DNA from: Procambarus clarkii
Taxonomy: Eukaryota > Arthropoda > Malacostraca > Decapoda > Cambaridae
Reading direction: 5' to 3'
NCBI RefSeq assembly: GCF_040958095.1
Contig: NC_091233.1
Span: 2,664,359 to 2,728,358, forward strand
Length of the DNA stretch: 64,000 nt
In this document: one piece after another, positions 53,290 through 64,000 of the stretch
Layout: each line of letters starts with the position of its first letter
Numbering within the stretch: the first letter of the stretch is position 1
The notes under the pieces: model-generated
Databases searched by the model: none
Told to the model about the DNA's origin: nothing
Seen by the model: the letters and a program-made list of their open reading frames with translations, nothing else
Made by a program: the position numbers and the translations under genes

Positions 53290-55150
53290 GGGAGGCAGTC
53301 AGGTGTCAGCCAACTGCTCCACCCTCAGTTCTAATGCTGATATGAATGTGCCTAGTTCCTCTCTCATTGTTCTGACTCTGGTCTTGGTTTCAGCTCAGTG
53401 GTGTTTTGCCCTCGAGGCTTTTTCTGTGTATGGTTGTGCAACGTGAGCCAGTTTAGTGTTCTTGGAGCTGCATGTGCCCAGGGCTACCTTCCATGTGCGC
53501 TCATTAAGTGCTGTCCTTGCGTTGTCAGGGTTCACTCCCTAAAGGGGTCTCCATGCTTGTGGTGGCTCTCGCCCTGAAGGTAAGCTTATTGTCTTGGACT
53601 GTCAGTCTCTCCTTGGGTCGAGTGTGTTTATATGCTGGTGTTTACCTGTATAGCGATAACAGTGCCTGGGCATACCTGCAGGGAACATTCACCCTGCAAG
53701 CCCTGGAAAACCCCTATGGGTTTGGTGGTCCTTGTGATCCACCCACCATCCCTGCTCTCACTTCGAGCAAATTTCTGGGTTGTGCACCATCCATGCTTTG
53801 TGGCAATGTTCAGTTTGTCTGCCTCCACTGCTACCTGTTGGGTCTGTGACAACTTTGGCTCTGAGTCATGAAGCGGATGCTCCCTTCAAGTTGCTCTACT
53901 CTGCCAATTTTGGAGGGGCTTCTGGCAGCAACTGCTGGTGTCTTTAGTTCCTGGATTGCAGCAGTCAAGGTTGTGTCCCCGGTTTGAGGTCCGGGGCTAG
54001 CAAATGATGCTTGTCTCATGGAATAGGCGGTGATTTTGTCCATACCTCCTTTTCCTTCTTTCTCCTTTGGGCAGGGAGTTTGCCCTTCTCTTTTTTCCCC
54101 CTGCCCCTGGCCCATTAGCAGGTTTAGGGTTGGGGTTTTTCTTTGGGATATCCCTTCGGCTGCTACGAGGGTTGTCCCTTTCAATTCGAGTGTAGATACA
54201 GTTGAGCCTTCTCATCTTGCCAAGGTTTCTGGGAACTCCTTTTTAGTTCCATCACACAAAACAATAAAAAACCAGCTTTGAATGTAATAAAACGTCATTT
54301 TCTAGGTGAGAGCCCGGAAGCTCCCCAGAGCTATCCAGACAGATATGTATACAGTATTGGCATCAGTGTGAATGAAGTTTTAGGCCTACCAGGGACCACG
54401 AGCCAGGACCTGGCCCCCTCAGAGAGGCACGAGGAGCAATGACCTATTTAACTGCACATGTGATTTGGAGCATTCTATGTCTGCCATTGACCAGGCCAGG
54501 CACCCAGAAAGGCAAGCGCCTCAAAACAAGCCCCTCTTCTGGTTAAAACCACTACTGAAACAAACGAGTGAACTGAACTCCCCAAATGAAAACGAACATG
54601 ATGCCACATGTGCCATGTCACTTTTCTGCTCAGCTCCCCCCCCCAACCCCCGGGAGGGGGAAGGGGGAGCCCCAGACCCCTCATGCCAGCGATCCACACC
54701 CCAGTTCTCGGCTGATGTGATAAGGCTCAGTCGTGTGGCTCCAGCTCCAGATTCTCTCTGTTGTGCTATGCCTTGTGTTCAGTACTGCTCTTACAGTGGC
54801 GTGTGAGCAGGGAGTAATAATCTAATATTCACAGGTACTCGGGCTGCATGTGCTTAGGGTTCCCTTCCCTGAGTGCCCTGTACTGAGTGCTGAGTGCCCC
54901 AGCCCTTGGGGACTGGGGTTGTCTTCCACAAGGAACCTTGGGAACTACCTCTGTTGGTCTTTTGCTGCTCGGTAATTGACCGCCCTGGGAGTGTTGGGGG
55001 TTTCCTCCTCGCTTTTTACCTTGGAGTAACTGGTAGTTTTTGCACTGGTAGGAGCACAGGGTACTGCGCAGCTAGTTTTCACATATTACAGTGGCCGGTT
55101 CTGTTCCTTCTGGGTACCGTTGTCCTCTTGCGGGGTTTTTCTTTTCATTT
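53290..55150. other. Unclassified repeat-like region with two related halves
   Basis: Two stretches resemble each other: CTGCATGTGCCCAGGGCTACCTTCC at 53468 and CTGCATGTGCTTAGGGTTCCCTTCC at 54844, both followed by GAGTGC/AGTGCTG-like sequence. A segment at 54300-54350 (GTGAGAGCCCGGAAGCTCC) is also repeat-like. The open frames are short, lack family motifs and lie on both strands. It is likely an interspersed, possibly LTR- or DIRS-like, element without recognisable coding domains. Confidence 0.35.
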
Positions 55151-55159
55151 TTTTTGTGC

Positions 55160-55460
55160 ATAGTGGGGGGGGGCCTGCTTTTGTACCTAGTGGGGGGGGC
55201 CCTGCTTTTGTACCTAGTGGGGGGGGGGGGCCTGCTTTTGTACCTAGTGGGGGTGGGCCCTGCTTTTGTACCTAGTGGGGGGGGGCCGGCTTTTGTACCT
55301 AGTGGGGGGCCCTGCTTTTGTACCTAGTGGGGGGGGGGGCCTGCTTTTGTACCTAGTGGGGGGGCCCTGATTTTGTACCTAGTGGGGGGGAGCCTGCTTT
55401 TGTACCTAGTGGGGGGGGCCTGCTTTTGTACCTAGTAAGGGGGGGCCTGCTTTTGTTCCC
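55160..55460. repeat. Minisatellite, about 28-bp unit GCCTGCTTTTGTACCTAGTG + G-run
   Basis: About eleven tandem copies of (G)nCCTGCTTTTGTACCTAGT with G-runs of 6 to 12. Single-base variants include CCCTGATTTTG and CCGGCTTTTG. The G-runs make the unit length variable (about 25-31 bp). Confidence 0.95.
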
Positions 55461-55779
55461 CTGCCCCCTGTTATATTAGGACCCTGACCTCCTGGGCTCG
55501 GTGGTTCCCCTGCTTGGCCCCCGTGAGTGGACACGTCCCGGGGGTTCAGTTTTAGAAATTTGTTTGGTAGACTTGGGTGCCAGTTAGCAGTACCCTGGCT
55601 GGGCTTACCCTTAACAAAACCTGTCTTAGGGCCCTGGGAAGCCCTGTAGGGGTGAAAGGGGTCCAATGGATGCGACCCCTGGGTCCCCACTCACTTTTTG
55701 AGAGTTTGAAGGTTGCTCTGTCCCCTTGTCTCAGGGTAACGCTCAATGTTTTTGCCTCCGTTATGCTGCCTGTAGAGTA

Positions 55780-56634
55780 AGTGACACCTTCGACCCAGAG
55801 TCCTGCTGTTACGAATCTTACTAGGATTCTAACATTACTCCTGATGCTTATATTACTATTGTCTTGTTCTATAATTATTATAGTATCCAGTTGGATGATA
55901 TTAGATTCTTGTATGTTATATATTGTAGCATGCTGTTGTGTGCCTGAGTTGCATTATATTGTATGAGGCTTTTGCAAGTATTTTCATGTTGGTTTCTCCG
56001 TGTGGGGGGTTGACCATATTTGGATATGGCCAGTGTGGGAACTTGATGTCAAGCGAGTGAGTATAGTTCAACCTTGACTAATTCTTATTATTGTTTGCCA
56101 GTAAATTATATTGAGTAATGTAACATTATTATATACTCTTATGATTAATAATGATTTGAATATTAGTACTACATTATGTTAGTAGAATTTCTACAATAGT
56201 TTATGTGGATGTTTAGTTGATATTGTGGTAGACGCCTGCCCTGGGATCCGACGCTTGGGCAGAGGCTGGCAGTTTTGGTCGAGAGGAGACATGTTTTAAG
56301 TTAAGTCCTTGGTAATGGTTATTTTAGCTAATACTTGGTTAATTCTCTGGTTAGATGATTGTGCATTTACTCTATTAAGTAATTCATGTGCTGGTGATAT
56401 TGCTCATTGCTCAATAAGGATTTGTATATATAATATTGCATGCTAAAGAATATTTCTGGCTATTATCTGTACCATTTAATTATTATGTTTGTCATCCTTA
56501 ACGTAGATATATTGTTTCCCCAAGTTATGCAGTGTTTTATTCCTTTACCCCTAGACACCTGTTGGCAAGGCCGATTTAATATAATTAATCACTGCGGGGA
56601 AAGAACCGTACTAAGTCTCAATGGTTGTAACACA
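55780..56634. other. No recognised feature
   Basis: AT-rich non-coding DNA. It starts ATTCTAACATTACTCCTGATGC and contains no splice-bounded exon, RNA gene or recognised repeat. Confidence 0.4.
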
Positions 56635-56679
56635 TATCTACATTTGAAACTGAATGGAGTCAGCCTCCACCACATCACT

Positions 56680-59234
56680 TCATAGTGCATTCCATTTACT
56701 AACTACTCTGACACTGAAAAAGTTCTTTCTAATGTCTCTGTGGCTCATTTGGGTACTCAGCTTCCACCTGTGTCCCCTTGTGTGTGTACCACACATGTTA
56801 AATAATCCATCTTTGTTCACCCTGTTAATTCCCCTGAAAATTTTGTATGTGGTGATCATGTCTTCCCTAGCTCTTCTGCCTTCCAGCGACGTGAGGTGCA
56901 GTTCACGTAGTCTGTCCTCATAACTCATGCCTCTTAGTTCTGTCACTAGCCTAGTGGCATACCTCTGAACTTTTTCCAGCTTCGTCTTTTGCTTGACAAG
57001 GTACGGGCTCCATGCTGGGGCCGCATACTCCAGGATTGACCTTACATATGTGGTATACAAGGTTCTGAAGGATTCCTTACACAGGTTTCTGAAAGTAGTT
57101 CTGATGTTAGTCAGCCTCGCATAGGCCGCTGATGTTATTCTTTTGATGTGGGCTTTGAGAGACAGGTTTGGCGTGATACCAACACCCAGATCTTTCTCTT
57201 TGTCCGCTTCCTGAAGGACTTCATCTCCCATTCGGTATCCAGTGACTGGCCACCTAGTTCCTCCTCCTAGTTTCATTACCTTACATTTACTTGGGTTGAA
57301 CTTTAGTAGCCATTTGTCGGACCATTCCTTCAGTTTGTCTAGGTCATCTTGTAGCCTCATACTATCGTCCTCTGTCCTGATCCTCCTCATAATTTTTGCA
57401 TCATCAGCAAACATCGAAAGAAACGAGTCAATTCCGTCTGGGAGATCATTTACGTAAATCAGAAACAGTATAGGTCCAAGGACTGATCCCTGTCGGACTC
57501 CACATGGTGACTTCCCGCCACTCCGATACCTCACCCTTCACGATGTCTGTCCGTGTCCTGTTGCTTAGGTACTCTCTTATCCAGTGGAGTACCTTACCTT
57601 TCACTCCTGCCTGCATCTCCAGTTTGTGCACTAGTCTCTTATGTGGTACTGTGTCAAAAGCTTTCTGGCAGTCCAGAAATATGCAGTCTGCCAAGGCCTC
57701 TCTCTCTTGCCTGATTATTGTTGCCTGGTCATAGAACTCAATTAATCCTGTTAGGCATGATTTGCCATCTCTGAACCCATGTTGATGTTGTGTTACAAAG
57801 TTCTTCCGCTCCAGATGTTCCACTAGCTTTTTCGCACAATCTTTTCCATCATCTTGCATGGAATGCAAGTTAGGGACACAGGCCTGTAGTTCAATGCCTC
57901 CTGCCTATCACCCTTCTTGTATATTGGGACTAAATTGGCCGTCTTCCAAATTTTTGTCAGCTCACCTGTTACCAGTGACTTGTTGTACACCATGGAGAGT
58001 GGTAGGCACAGAGCTTCTGCTCCTTCCTTTAAAATCCATGGTGAGATTACATCCGGGCCTATTGCCTTCGTCACGTCCAAATATAGCAGATGGTTCCTCA
58101 CCTCCCCACTGGTAATCACAAACTCCTCTAGTGGTGTCTGGTTTGATGTTCTCTCCCTTATCTCTGGGACTTCTCCTTGCTCTGAGGTGAAGACTTCCTG
58201 TAATTCCTTATTGAGTTCCTCTCACATTTCCTAGTCGTTTGAAGTGAATCTTTCTGCCCCTATCCTCAGTTTCATTATCAGTTCATTCACTGTTGTTTTC
58301 CTCCTGATGTGGCTTGGCAGCAGTTTGGGTTGAGTCTTTGCTTTGCTCGCTATGTTATTTTCATATTGCCTCTCTACCTTTCTTCTCACCCTGACGTATT
58401 CATTCCTGGCGCTCTGGTATCTTTCTCTGCTCTCTAGTGTTCTGTTGTTTCTATAGTTTCTGCACGCCCTTTTACTAAGTTGCTTTGCTAGCTTGTAACT
58501 CTGATTAAACCTTGTGTTTCTCATCTCCATTTCATATTTTTCCTTTAGGACTGGGACGAACTTGTCTGCTGCCTCCTCACACTTATGTGTGATGTAGTCC
58601 ATCTTGTCTTGATCCGTCTTTCCTCTGAGCTCTGTTTCCCAAGCTATTTCAGTTAGGAATTTTCTCATCTCATAGTTTCCTTTCCGGAATGCCGGCCTCC
58701 TGCTTTCTGGTCCCTTCCTTGAGTACATTAACCCTTCTTCGACCAGATATTCAAACAACAGTACACTGTGATCATTTATACCCACGGAGGCTTCAAGATC
58801 GATTTCCCTTATGTCTGAATCGTTCAGAGTTAATACTTGGGTGAATACTAGGTATTCAGAGTGAATACTCCAGCAGTTTCGCTCTCCATGTTGTCCATCG
58901 TCACGGTGCCTGTTATGAAGTCTCTGAACCCTTCGCAGCCCAGAATAACCATCTCCTTGAAACTCCATTCCTTTCTCATCATTAGAGCCACTCCTCCCCT
59001 TCCTTCCCTCTCTTTCCTTATTACAATGTAGTCCTGGGGAAACACCGCATTTGTTATGGTTCCTGATAGTTTTGTTTCTCTGAGTTCAATTACATCTGGG
59101 TTTACCTCTTGTGTTCTTTCCCTAAGTTCACTAGCCATGTTTGTAATCCCATCTATATTCGAGTAAATGACCTTGAAGCTGACTCTCTTCTGTCCATTCT
59201 CAGTTTCTGTTGATTCCGCTGGAGTTGGGGGCAA
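56680..59234 (-). pseudogene. LINE copy P ORF2, broken APE endonuclease/RT
   Basis: Pieces in different frames: the endonuclease start at 59234-58848 (IYSNIDGITNMASELRERTQ; ELRETKLS, where the usual TETKL catalytic Glu context is altered to RETKL), the linker at 58968-58231, the RT start at 58119-57823, RT at 57868-57446 ([16 protein letters not shown]) and 57534-56680 (GVRQGSVLGPILF, FADDAKI, RSILEYAAPAWSP). Several frameshifts and a deletion at the endonuclease make it inactive. Confidence 0.85.
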
Positions 59235-59690
59235 GGGCTGTCTGGGATGGGTGAGCCTAGGAAGGAGGACCTGGGGGGTCTGGGGTGAGAGGGGGGCTGG
59301 GAGAATCTGGAACAGGAGAACTAGGGGGTCTGACGTGATGCGGCTTAGGGGGTCCGGGGTTTGGGGTTAGCTGGGGCATGGGATGGGGAAGCTGGATGGG
59401 CATGTGGTGGGAGGTCATGGGTTGTGGTAAGCAGGGTAGACTGGGGTGGGTTGACAGGGAGGTCAGAGGTTGGGGAGGGGAGGGGAGGGAAGCCTTGACG
59501 GGAGGGAGGGGGAGGTAGGGAGGAGAGTTTGGGGTGGGGAAACTGGGAAGGTCACAGGCTGGAGAAAGTGGGAAGGGCATGGGGTGCGGGAACAGTGAGG
59601 ATCTGGGGTAGGGGATGGGGAAGAAAAAGGGCATGGGGGGTCTGGGGTCAGGGAACATGGGGGGCATGGTCTGAAGGGGGACTTTACTGT
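59220..59690. repeat. G/C-skewed low-complexity stretch (Pro-rich linker of LINE P)
   Basis: The plus strand is composed of GGGG(T/A)CTGG-like runs; the minus strand reads as a 136-residue Pro-rich open frame (PPMFPDPRPPMPFFF...). It lies between ORF1 and the ORF2 start (AESTETENGQKRVSFKVIYS) and probably encodes a Pro-rich C-terminal part of ORF1 or an ORF1-ORF2 linker. Confidence 0.6.
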
Positions 59691-59778
59691 ATGGGGAGGT
59701 GCAGATTATTGGTGGGGGATGGCTGAGGGGGTTGGTTGGTGGGAGGCTTCTGTTTCAATCCTCCCTGGGGGTGCTGGC

Positions 59779-60621
59779 CTACTGGTGGGGGGATTCCCTC
59801 TCCCCTCTAAGGTTCCTGGAGACACTGAGCCGAGTCCTGTGGCTCCCATATCCCCACCCCTTTCTCTGTATTTTCTCCTTGGTTCTGCAGCCTTCCTTCC
59901 TTCTCTCCTCCCTCGTTATGTCCCTTTGCAGAAAGATGTCCTCGTATCCCCCTAACCTCACAAGTCTGTTCTTCCTGGACAGGATTTTCTCCCTTGTTGC
60001 CTCGTTCGTGAGCACTACCCTTATCAATCGTTTCCTTTCCCTCTTGTAGATGCCCAGCCTGAAAACCTTCTCTATGTTTCCATCTAGCTCCTCCATATCC
60101 AGTCCCTCCAAGGTTTCTGTCATGGTTGCTCGGTCCCTACTTCTCCTCTCCTCCCGATTGGATCCCTCTGGTTCCTGTACTCCTACAACTATAATTGATC
60201 GTTTCCTTTCCGGCATTTGTTCAGTGCACTTTGCAGCTTCCTGTGAGGTAGCTGCTTTCATAGCTGCTGCCTCAAGAGCGGCCTTGGTACTTGGGTTGTT
60301 CTGCAGTATTTCTGCAAAAAAGAGTCCCCCTGGAAGGAGCCTTCCATCAGCTTCGTCCCCTGTTTCTAGGAGGTCGCATACTCTGTGCTGGTTTGAATTC
60401 TGATTTTCCCTGAGTCTCTTTATCTCCTCTCTGGCTTCCTCTAACTCACTCCTTTGGTTCTGTATTAATGTTGGCATTTCCTGCAGGTCTCTAACAACCT
60501 CTCTTTCATGTCCTGTAGGTCTCTGCTGAATCCCATTTTCATTTCTTGCAGGTCTCTGTTGAATCCCATTTGCATTGCCTGCAGGTCTCTGCCGAATCCC
60601 CCTAATGTCTGGTTGAGCCAT
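59779..60621 (-). CDS. LINE copy P ORF1, RNA-binding type
   Basis: 280 codons from ATG at 60621. The N-terminus is a threefold 11-residue repeat (GIRQRPAGNAN / GIQQRPARNEN / GIQQRPTGHER). A coiled coil follows (EEAREEIKRLRENQNS), then an RRM/transposase_22-like block: RSIIVVGVQEPEGSN, EKVFRLGIYKRERKRLIRV and RKNRLVRLGGYEDIFLQRDI. Nucleic-acid-binding ORF1 proteins of this kind occur in several LINE clades. The domain call rests on motif resemblance only. The frame is intact, but the Pro-rich continuation to ORF2 is in another frame. Confidence 0.6.
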   Translation of the reverse strand: MAQPDIRGIRQRPAGNANGIQQRPARNENGIQQRPTGHEREVVRDLQEMPTLIQNQRSELEEAREEIKRLRENQNSNQHRVCDLLETGDEADGRLLPGGLFFAEILQNNPSTKAALEAAAMKAATSQEAAKCTEQMPERKRSIIVVGVQEPEGSNREERRSRDRATMTETLEGLDMEELDGNIEKVFRLGIYKRERKRLIRVVLTNEATREKILSRKNRLVRLGGYEDIFLQRDITREERRKEGCRTKEKIQRKGWGYGSHRTRLSVSRNLRGERESPHQ

Positions 60622-60764
60622 TCAAAGGTAGTATTCACCACCCTCCCCTGTCACTGTATTTGGTGATGTCCCTCCATCATTTCCCCTGGCTGAGGGGGAA
60701 AAAAAAACGTCCTGGCTTTTTCTTGTGCGTGTGTTTGTGTTTATGAGTGTGTGTTTGTTGTATG

Positions 60765-61024
60765 TGTACTCACCTAGTTGCACTTACCAAGTTGTGTTTG
60801 CGGGGGTTGAGCTCTGGCTCTTTGGTCCCGCCTCTCAACCGTCAATCAACAGGTGTACAGATTACTGAGCCTATTGGGCTCTATCATATCTACACTTGAA
60901 ACTGTGTATGGAGTCAGCCTCCACCACATCACTTCCTAATGCATTCCATTTGTCAACCACTCTGACACTAAAAAAGTTCTTTCTAATATCTCTGTGGTTC
61001 ATTTGGGCACTCAGTTTCCACCTG
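60765..61024 (-). mobile_element. LINE copy Q (short 3' end, second lineage)
   Basis: A 3' UTR (TGCGGGGGTTGAGCTCTGGC on the plus strand, then CCTATTGGGCTCTATCATAT) and the last ORF2 codons in a 5'-truncated minus copy. It ends abruptly at about 61024 (CACCTGTGT), where copy R begins. Confidence 0.85.
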
Positions 61025-61025
61025 T

Positions 61026-64000
61026 GTACTTACCTAGTTGTACTCACCTAGTTGCGCTTGCGGGGGTTGAGCTCTGGTTCTTTGGTCCCGCCTCTCAACG
61101 GTCAATCAACAGGTGTACAGGTTCCTGAGCCTATTGGGCTCTATAATATCTACACTTGAAACTGTGTATGGAGTCAGCCTCCACAACATCACTTCCTAAT
61201 GCATTCCATTTGTCAACCACTCTGACACTAAAAAAGTTCTTTCTAATATCTCTGTGGTTCATTTGGGCACTCAGTTTCCACCTGTATCCCCTAGTGCGTG
61301 TGCCCCATTTGTTAAACAGCCTGTCTGTATCAACCCTGTCGATTCCCTTGAGGATCTTGAATGTGATGACCATGCTCCCCCTAACTCTTCTGTCTTCCAA
61401 CGAAGTGAGGTTTAATTCCCGTAGTCTCTCCTCGTAGCTCATACCTCTCAGCTCGGGTACTAGTCTGGTGGCAAACCTTTGAACCTTTTCCATTTTAGTC
61501 TTATGCTTGACTAGATATGGACTCCATGCTGGAGCCGCATACTCCAGGATTGGTCTGACATATGTGGTATATAATGTTCTGAAAGATTCCTTACACAAGT
61601 TTCTAAAGGCCGTTCTTATGTTAGCCAACCTGGCATATGCTGCTGCTGTTATCCTTTTGATATGAGCTTCAGGGGACAGGTCTGGCGTGATATCAACCCC
61701 CCGGTCTTTCTCTCTCTCTGACTCATGAAGTATTTCATCTCCCAAATGATACCTTTATCTAGTCTCCTGCTTCCTACCTCTATCTTCATTACATTACATT
61801 TGGTTGGGTTAAACTCTAACAGCCATTTGTTCGACCATTCCTGCAGCTTGTCCAGGTCTTCTTGAAGCCTCAAGCTGTCCTCCTCTGTCTTAATCCTTCT
61901 CATAATTTTGGCGTCGTCAGCAAACATTGAGAGGAATGAGTCTATACCCTCTGGGAGATCATTTACGTATATCAGAAACAGAATAGGTCGAAGTACAGAG
62001 ACCTGTGGGACTCCACTGGTGACTTCACGCCAGTCTGAGGTCTCACCCCTTACTGTAACTCTCTGCTTCTTATTGTTTAGGTACTCCCTTATCCACTGGA
62101 GCGCCCTACCAGTTACTCCTGCCTCTTTCTCCAGCTTATGCATCAACCTTTTATGGGGTACTGTGTCAAAGGCTTTCCGACAGTACAAAAAAATGCAGTC
62201 CACCCACCCTTCTCTTTCTTGTTTAATCTTTGTCACCTGATCGTAGAATTCTATCAAGTCTGTAAGGCAAGATTTACCCTCCCTGAAACCATGTTGATGG
62301 GTTGTCACGAAGTCTCTTCTCTCCAGATGTGTTACTAGGTTTTTTCTCACGATCTTCTCCATCACATTGCATGGTATACAAGTTAAGGACACTGGCCTGT
62401 AGTTCAGTGCCTCTTGTCTGTCATCCTTTTTGTATATTGGTACTACATTAGCAGTCTTCCATATTTCTGGTAGGTCCCCCGTTTCCAGTGACCTACTATA
62501 CACTATGGAGAGTGGTAAGCAAAGTGCTCCTGCACACTCTTTCAATACCCATGGCGAGATTCCATCCGGCCCAACACCTTTCCTCACATCAAGCTCCAAT
62601 AGGTGCTTCTTGACCTCATCTCTTGTAATTTCGAACCTATCCAAGGTCACCTGGTTTGCTGCCACCTCTTCTAGCGCCATGCCGTCTCCCTGTTCTATTG
62701 TAAAGACCTCCTGGAACCTTTTGTTGAGTTCTTCACACACCTCTTTGTCATTCTCTGTGTACCTGTCCTCGCCCACCCTAAGTTTCATCACCTGTTCCTT
62801 CACTGTTGTCTTCCTCCTGATGTGACTGTGTAGTAGCTTTGGTTCGGTCTTGGCTTTATTAGCTATATCATTTTCATACCTTTTCTCAGCTGCTCTTCTA
62901 GCACTGACATACTCGTTCCTGTTTCTCTGGTATCTCTCTCGACTTTCTGGTGTTCTGTTATTATAGAAGTTCCTCCATGCCCTTTTGTTCAGCTCCTTTG
63001 CTTTCATACATTCCCTATTAAACCACGGATTCTTCCTTTGTTTCTCGGTTTTTTCCTGTCGGGCTGGGACAAACCTGCTTACAGCCTCCTGACATTTTTG
63101 GGTGACATAGTCCATCATGTCTTGTACGGACTTGGTTCCGAGTTCTGTGTCCCAATGTATATCTCATAGGAATTTATTCATTTCCTCATAGTTTCCCTTT
63201 CGGTACGCCAGCCCTTTGGTTCCCAGTTCTTTTTTGGGGGTGATAATTCCCAGCTCAACCAGGTACTCAAAGCTCAATACACTATGATCACTCATTCCCA
63301 AGGGGGCATCCAACTTAACTTCCCTTATATCCGACTCATTTAGAATAAATATCAGATCAAGCAAGGCTGGTTCATCCCCTCCTCTCATTCTTGTCGGTCC
63401 CTTGACGTGTTGACTTAGAAAGTTTCTTGTTGCCACATCCAGTAGCTTAGCTCTCCATGTGTCTGGGCCTCCATGTGGGTCTCTGTTCCCCCAATCTATC
63501 TTCCCATGGTTGAAGTCTCTCATGATTAGAAGTATGGATCCGTTCCTGCTAGCCACAGAAGCTGCTCTCTCTATTATATTGATGGTGGCCAAGTTGTTTC
63601 TATCATATTCCTGTCTGGGTCTTCTGTCATTCGGTGGGGGGTTATATATGACTACTATTATAATTTTCTGCCCTCCAGTTGCTATGGTGCCTGATATGTA
63701 GTCACTGAAACCTTCACAGTTCTGAATTACCATCTCTTCGAAACACCAACCTTCTCTTAGTAGCAAAGCTACACCACCTCCTCCTCTCCCTTCTCTCTCT
63801 TTCCTCACTACATAGTAGCCATGTGGAAACACTGCGTTTGTTATGATTTTCGTTAATTTTGTTTCTGTGAGTGCTATTATGTCTGGGTTTTCTTCTAGTG
63901 CCCATTCTCCAAGTTCACTTGTATTATTTGAAATCCCACCTATGTTAGTGGACATTGCCTTAAAGCTCACTTTCTTCTGTTCATTTTCATGTCCCATTCT
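61026..64000 (-). mobile_element. LINE copy R (second lineage), running off the right edge
   Basis: A minus copy with the same 3' UTR at 61026-61150 and ORF2 from 61131 to at least 63997. It is less decayed than P and aligned to it throughout. The 5' part (ORF1) lies beyond the window. Confidence 0.88.
61131..63997 (-). pseudogene. LINE copy R ORF2 with a frameshift and a break
   Basis: Endonuclease 63997-63164 (STNIGGISNNTSELGEW; ALTETKL catalytic Glu intact; VVIYNPPPND; MRDFNHGKIDW where the usual GDFN Gly is Arg; MSDHSVLSFEY). The RT and thumb are at 63118-61649 (NYRPVSLTCIPCNVMEKIV; FLYCRKAFDTVP where the first catalytic Asp position reads Tyr; VPQVSVLRPILF; MFADDAKIMRRI), and the C-terminal part is at 61745-61131. 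A frame change at about 61700 and an early break at 63160 show the copy is inactive, as do the changed RT residues. Confidence 0.85.

Larger units (their letters stand above)
56635..60660 (-). mobile_element. Second CR1-like LINE lineage, copy P (full-length, degenerate)
   Basis: The minus-strand element carries ORF1 (60621-59779), a Pro-rich stretch (59667-59257) and a broken ORF2 (59234-56680). Its RT/EN proteins differ clearly from those of the 25-kb cluster (SMFADDAKIMRRI versus KFADDTKIG), and its ORF1 is not esterase-type. The 3' end is near 56635, where GGAGTCAGCCTCCACCACATC starts the coding end. Copies Q and R downstream belong to the same lineage. Confidence 0.85.

Noticed and set aside
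53508..54806. Several 70-117 codon frames as small genes or missing ADRM1/TRAP1 exons
   Set aside because: No match to the ADRM1 N-terminus (VEFRAGKM) or neighbouring TRAP1 motifs, and frames on both strands within duplicated repeat DNA.
50742..64000. Search for ADRM1 exon 1 on the minus strand
   Set aside because: No segment encoding a NKYLVEFRA-like sequence followed by a donor was recognised; exon 1 is short and may be missed or lie beyond the window.

Overview
The window is eukaryotic and most likely from a decapod crustacean of the crayfish/lobster type. It has introns with GT/AG ends, tRNA-derived SINE and CR1-type LINE families whose sequences I recognise as decapod-like (3' tail of TTCTTATG repeats), and abundant microsatellites. 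The organism is an inference; no species is claimed.

The one multi-exon host gene is on the minus strand: ADRM1/Rpn13, the ubiquitin and UCH37 receptor of the 26S proteasome. Eight coding exons lie at 50741-50611, 50289-50173, 49731-49490, 24498-24374, 22408-22259, 21501-21344, 18713-18591 and 11606-11496 (stop). They join in phase to about 385 residues. Only about 28 N-terminal residues (exon 1) are missing, probably beyond the window or unrecognised upstream. A lone exon of the mitochondrial HSP90 TRAP1 (52719-52578, same strand) lies 1.8 kb upstream of the first ADRM1 exon seen.

Layout. 1-6126: 168-bp satellite with higher-order structure and two subfamilies. 6127-11000: old LINE scraps, hairpins and an AT-rich block. 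11496-18713: last ADRM1 intron, filled by an antisense I/Jockey-type LINE that is split by a 1-kb LTR-like insertion and a 3.09-kb inverted-terminal element. 18714-24373: three short exons, a Tigger/pogo remnant, two CR1 tails and a SINE. 24499-49489: a single 25-kb intron made almost wholly of one CR1-like LINE family. It resolves into an old 4-kb host copy holding successive insertions nested up to five deep. 51000-56600: G-rich minisatellites and unclassified repeats. 56635-64000: a second, different CR1-like LINE lineage (RNA-binding-type ORF1, degenerate ORF2), running off the edge.

The dominant CR1 family encodes ORF1 (283 aa, coiled coil plus SGNH esterase) and ORF2 (978 aa, APE endonuclease plus reverse transcriptase). 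Two copies (F, minus 28637-32534; N, plus 42997-46890) have both ORFs intact. In every copy examined the ORF1/ORF2 junction carries T_TTA_AAC in the ORF1 frame, four codons before the ORF1 stop is passed, and ORF2 lies in the -1 frame. This suggests programmed -1 frameshifting rather than, or besides, re-initiation.
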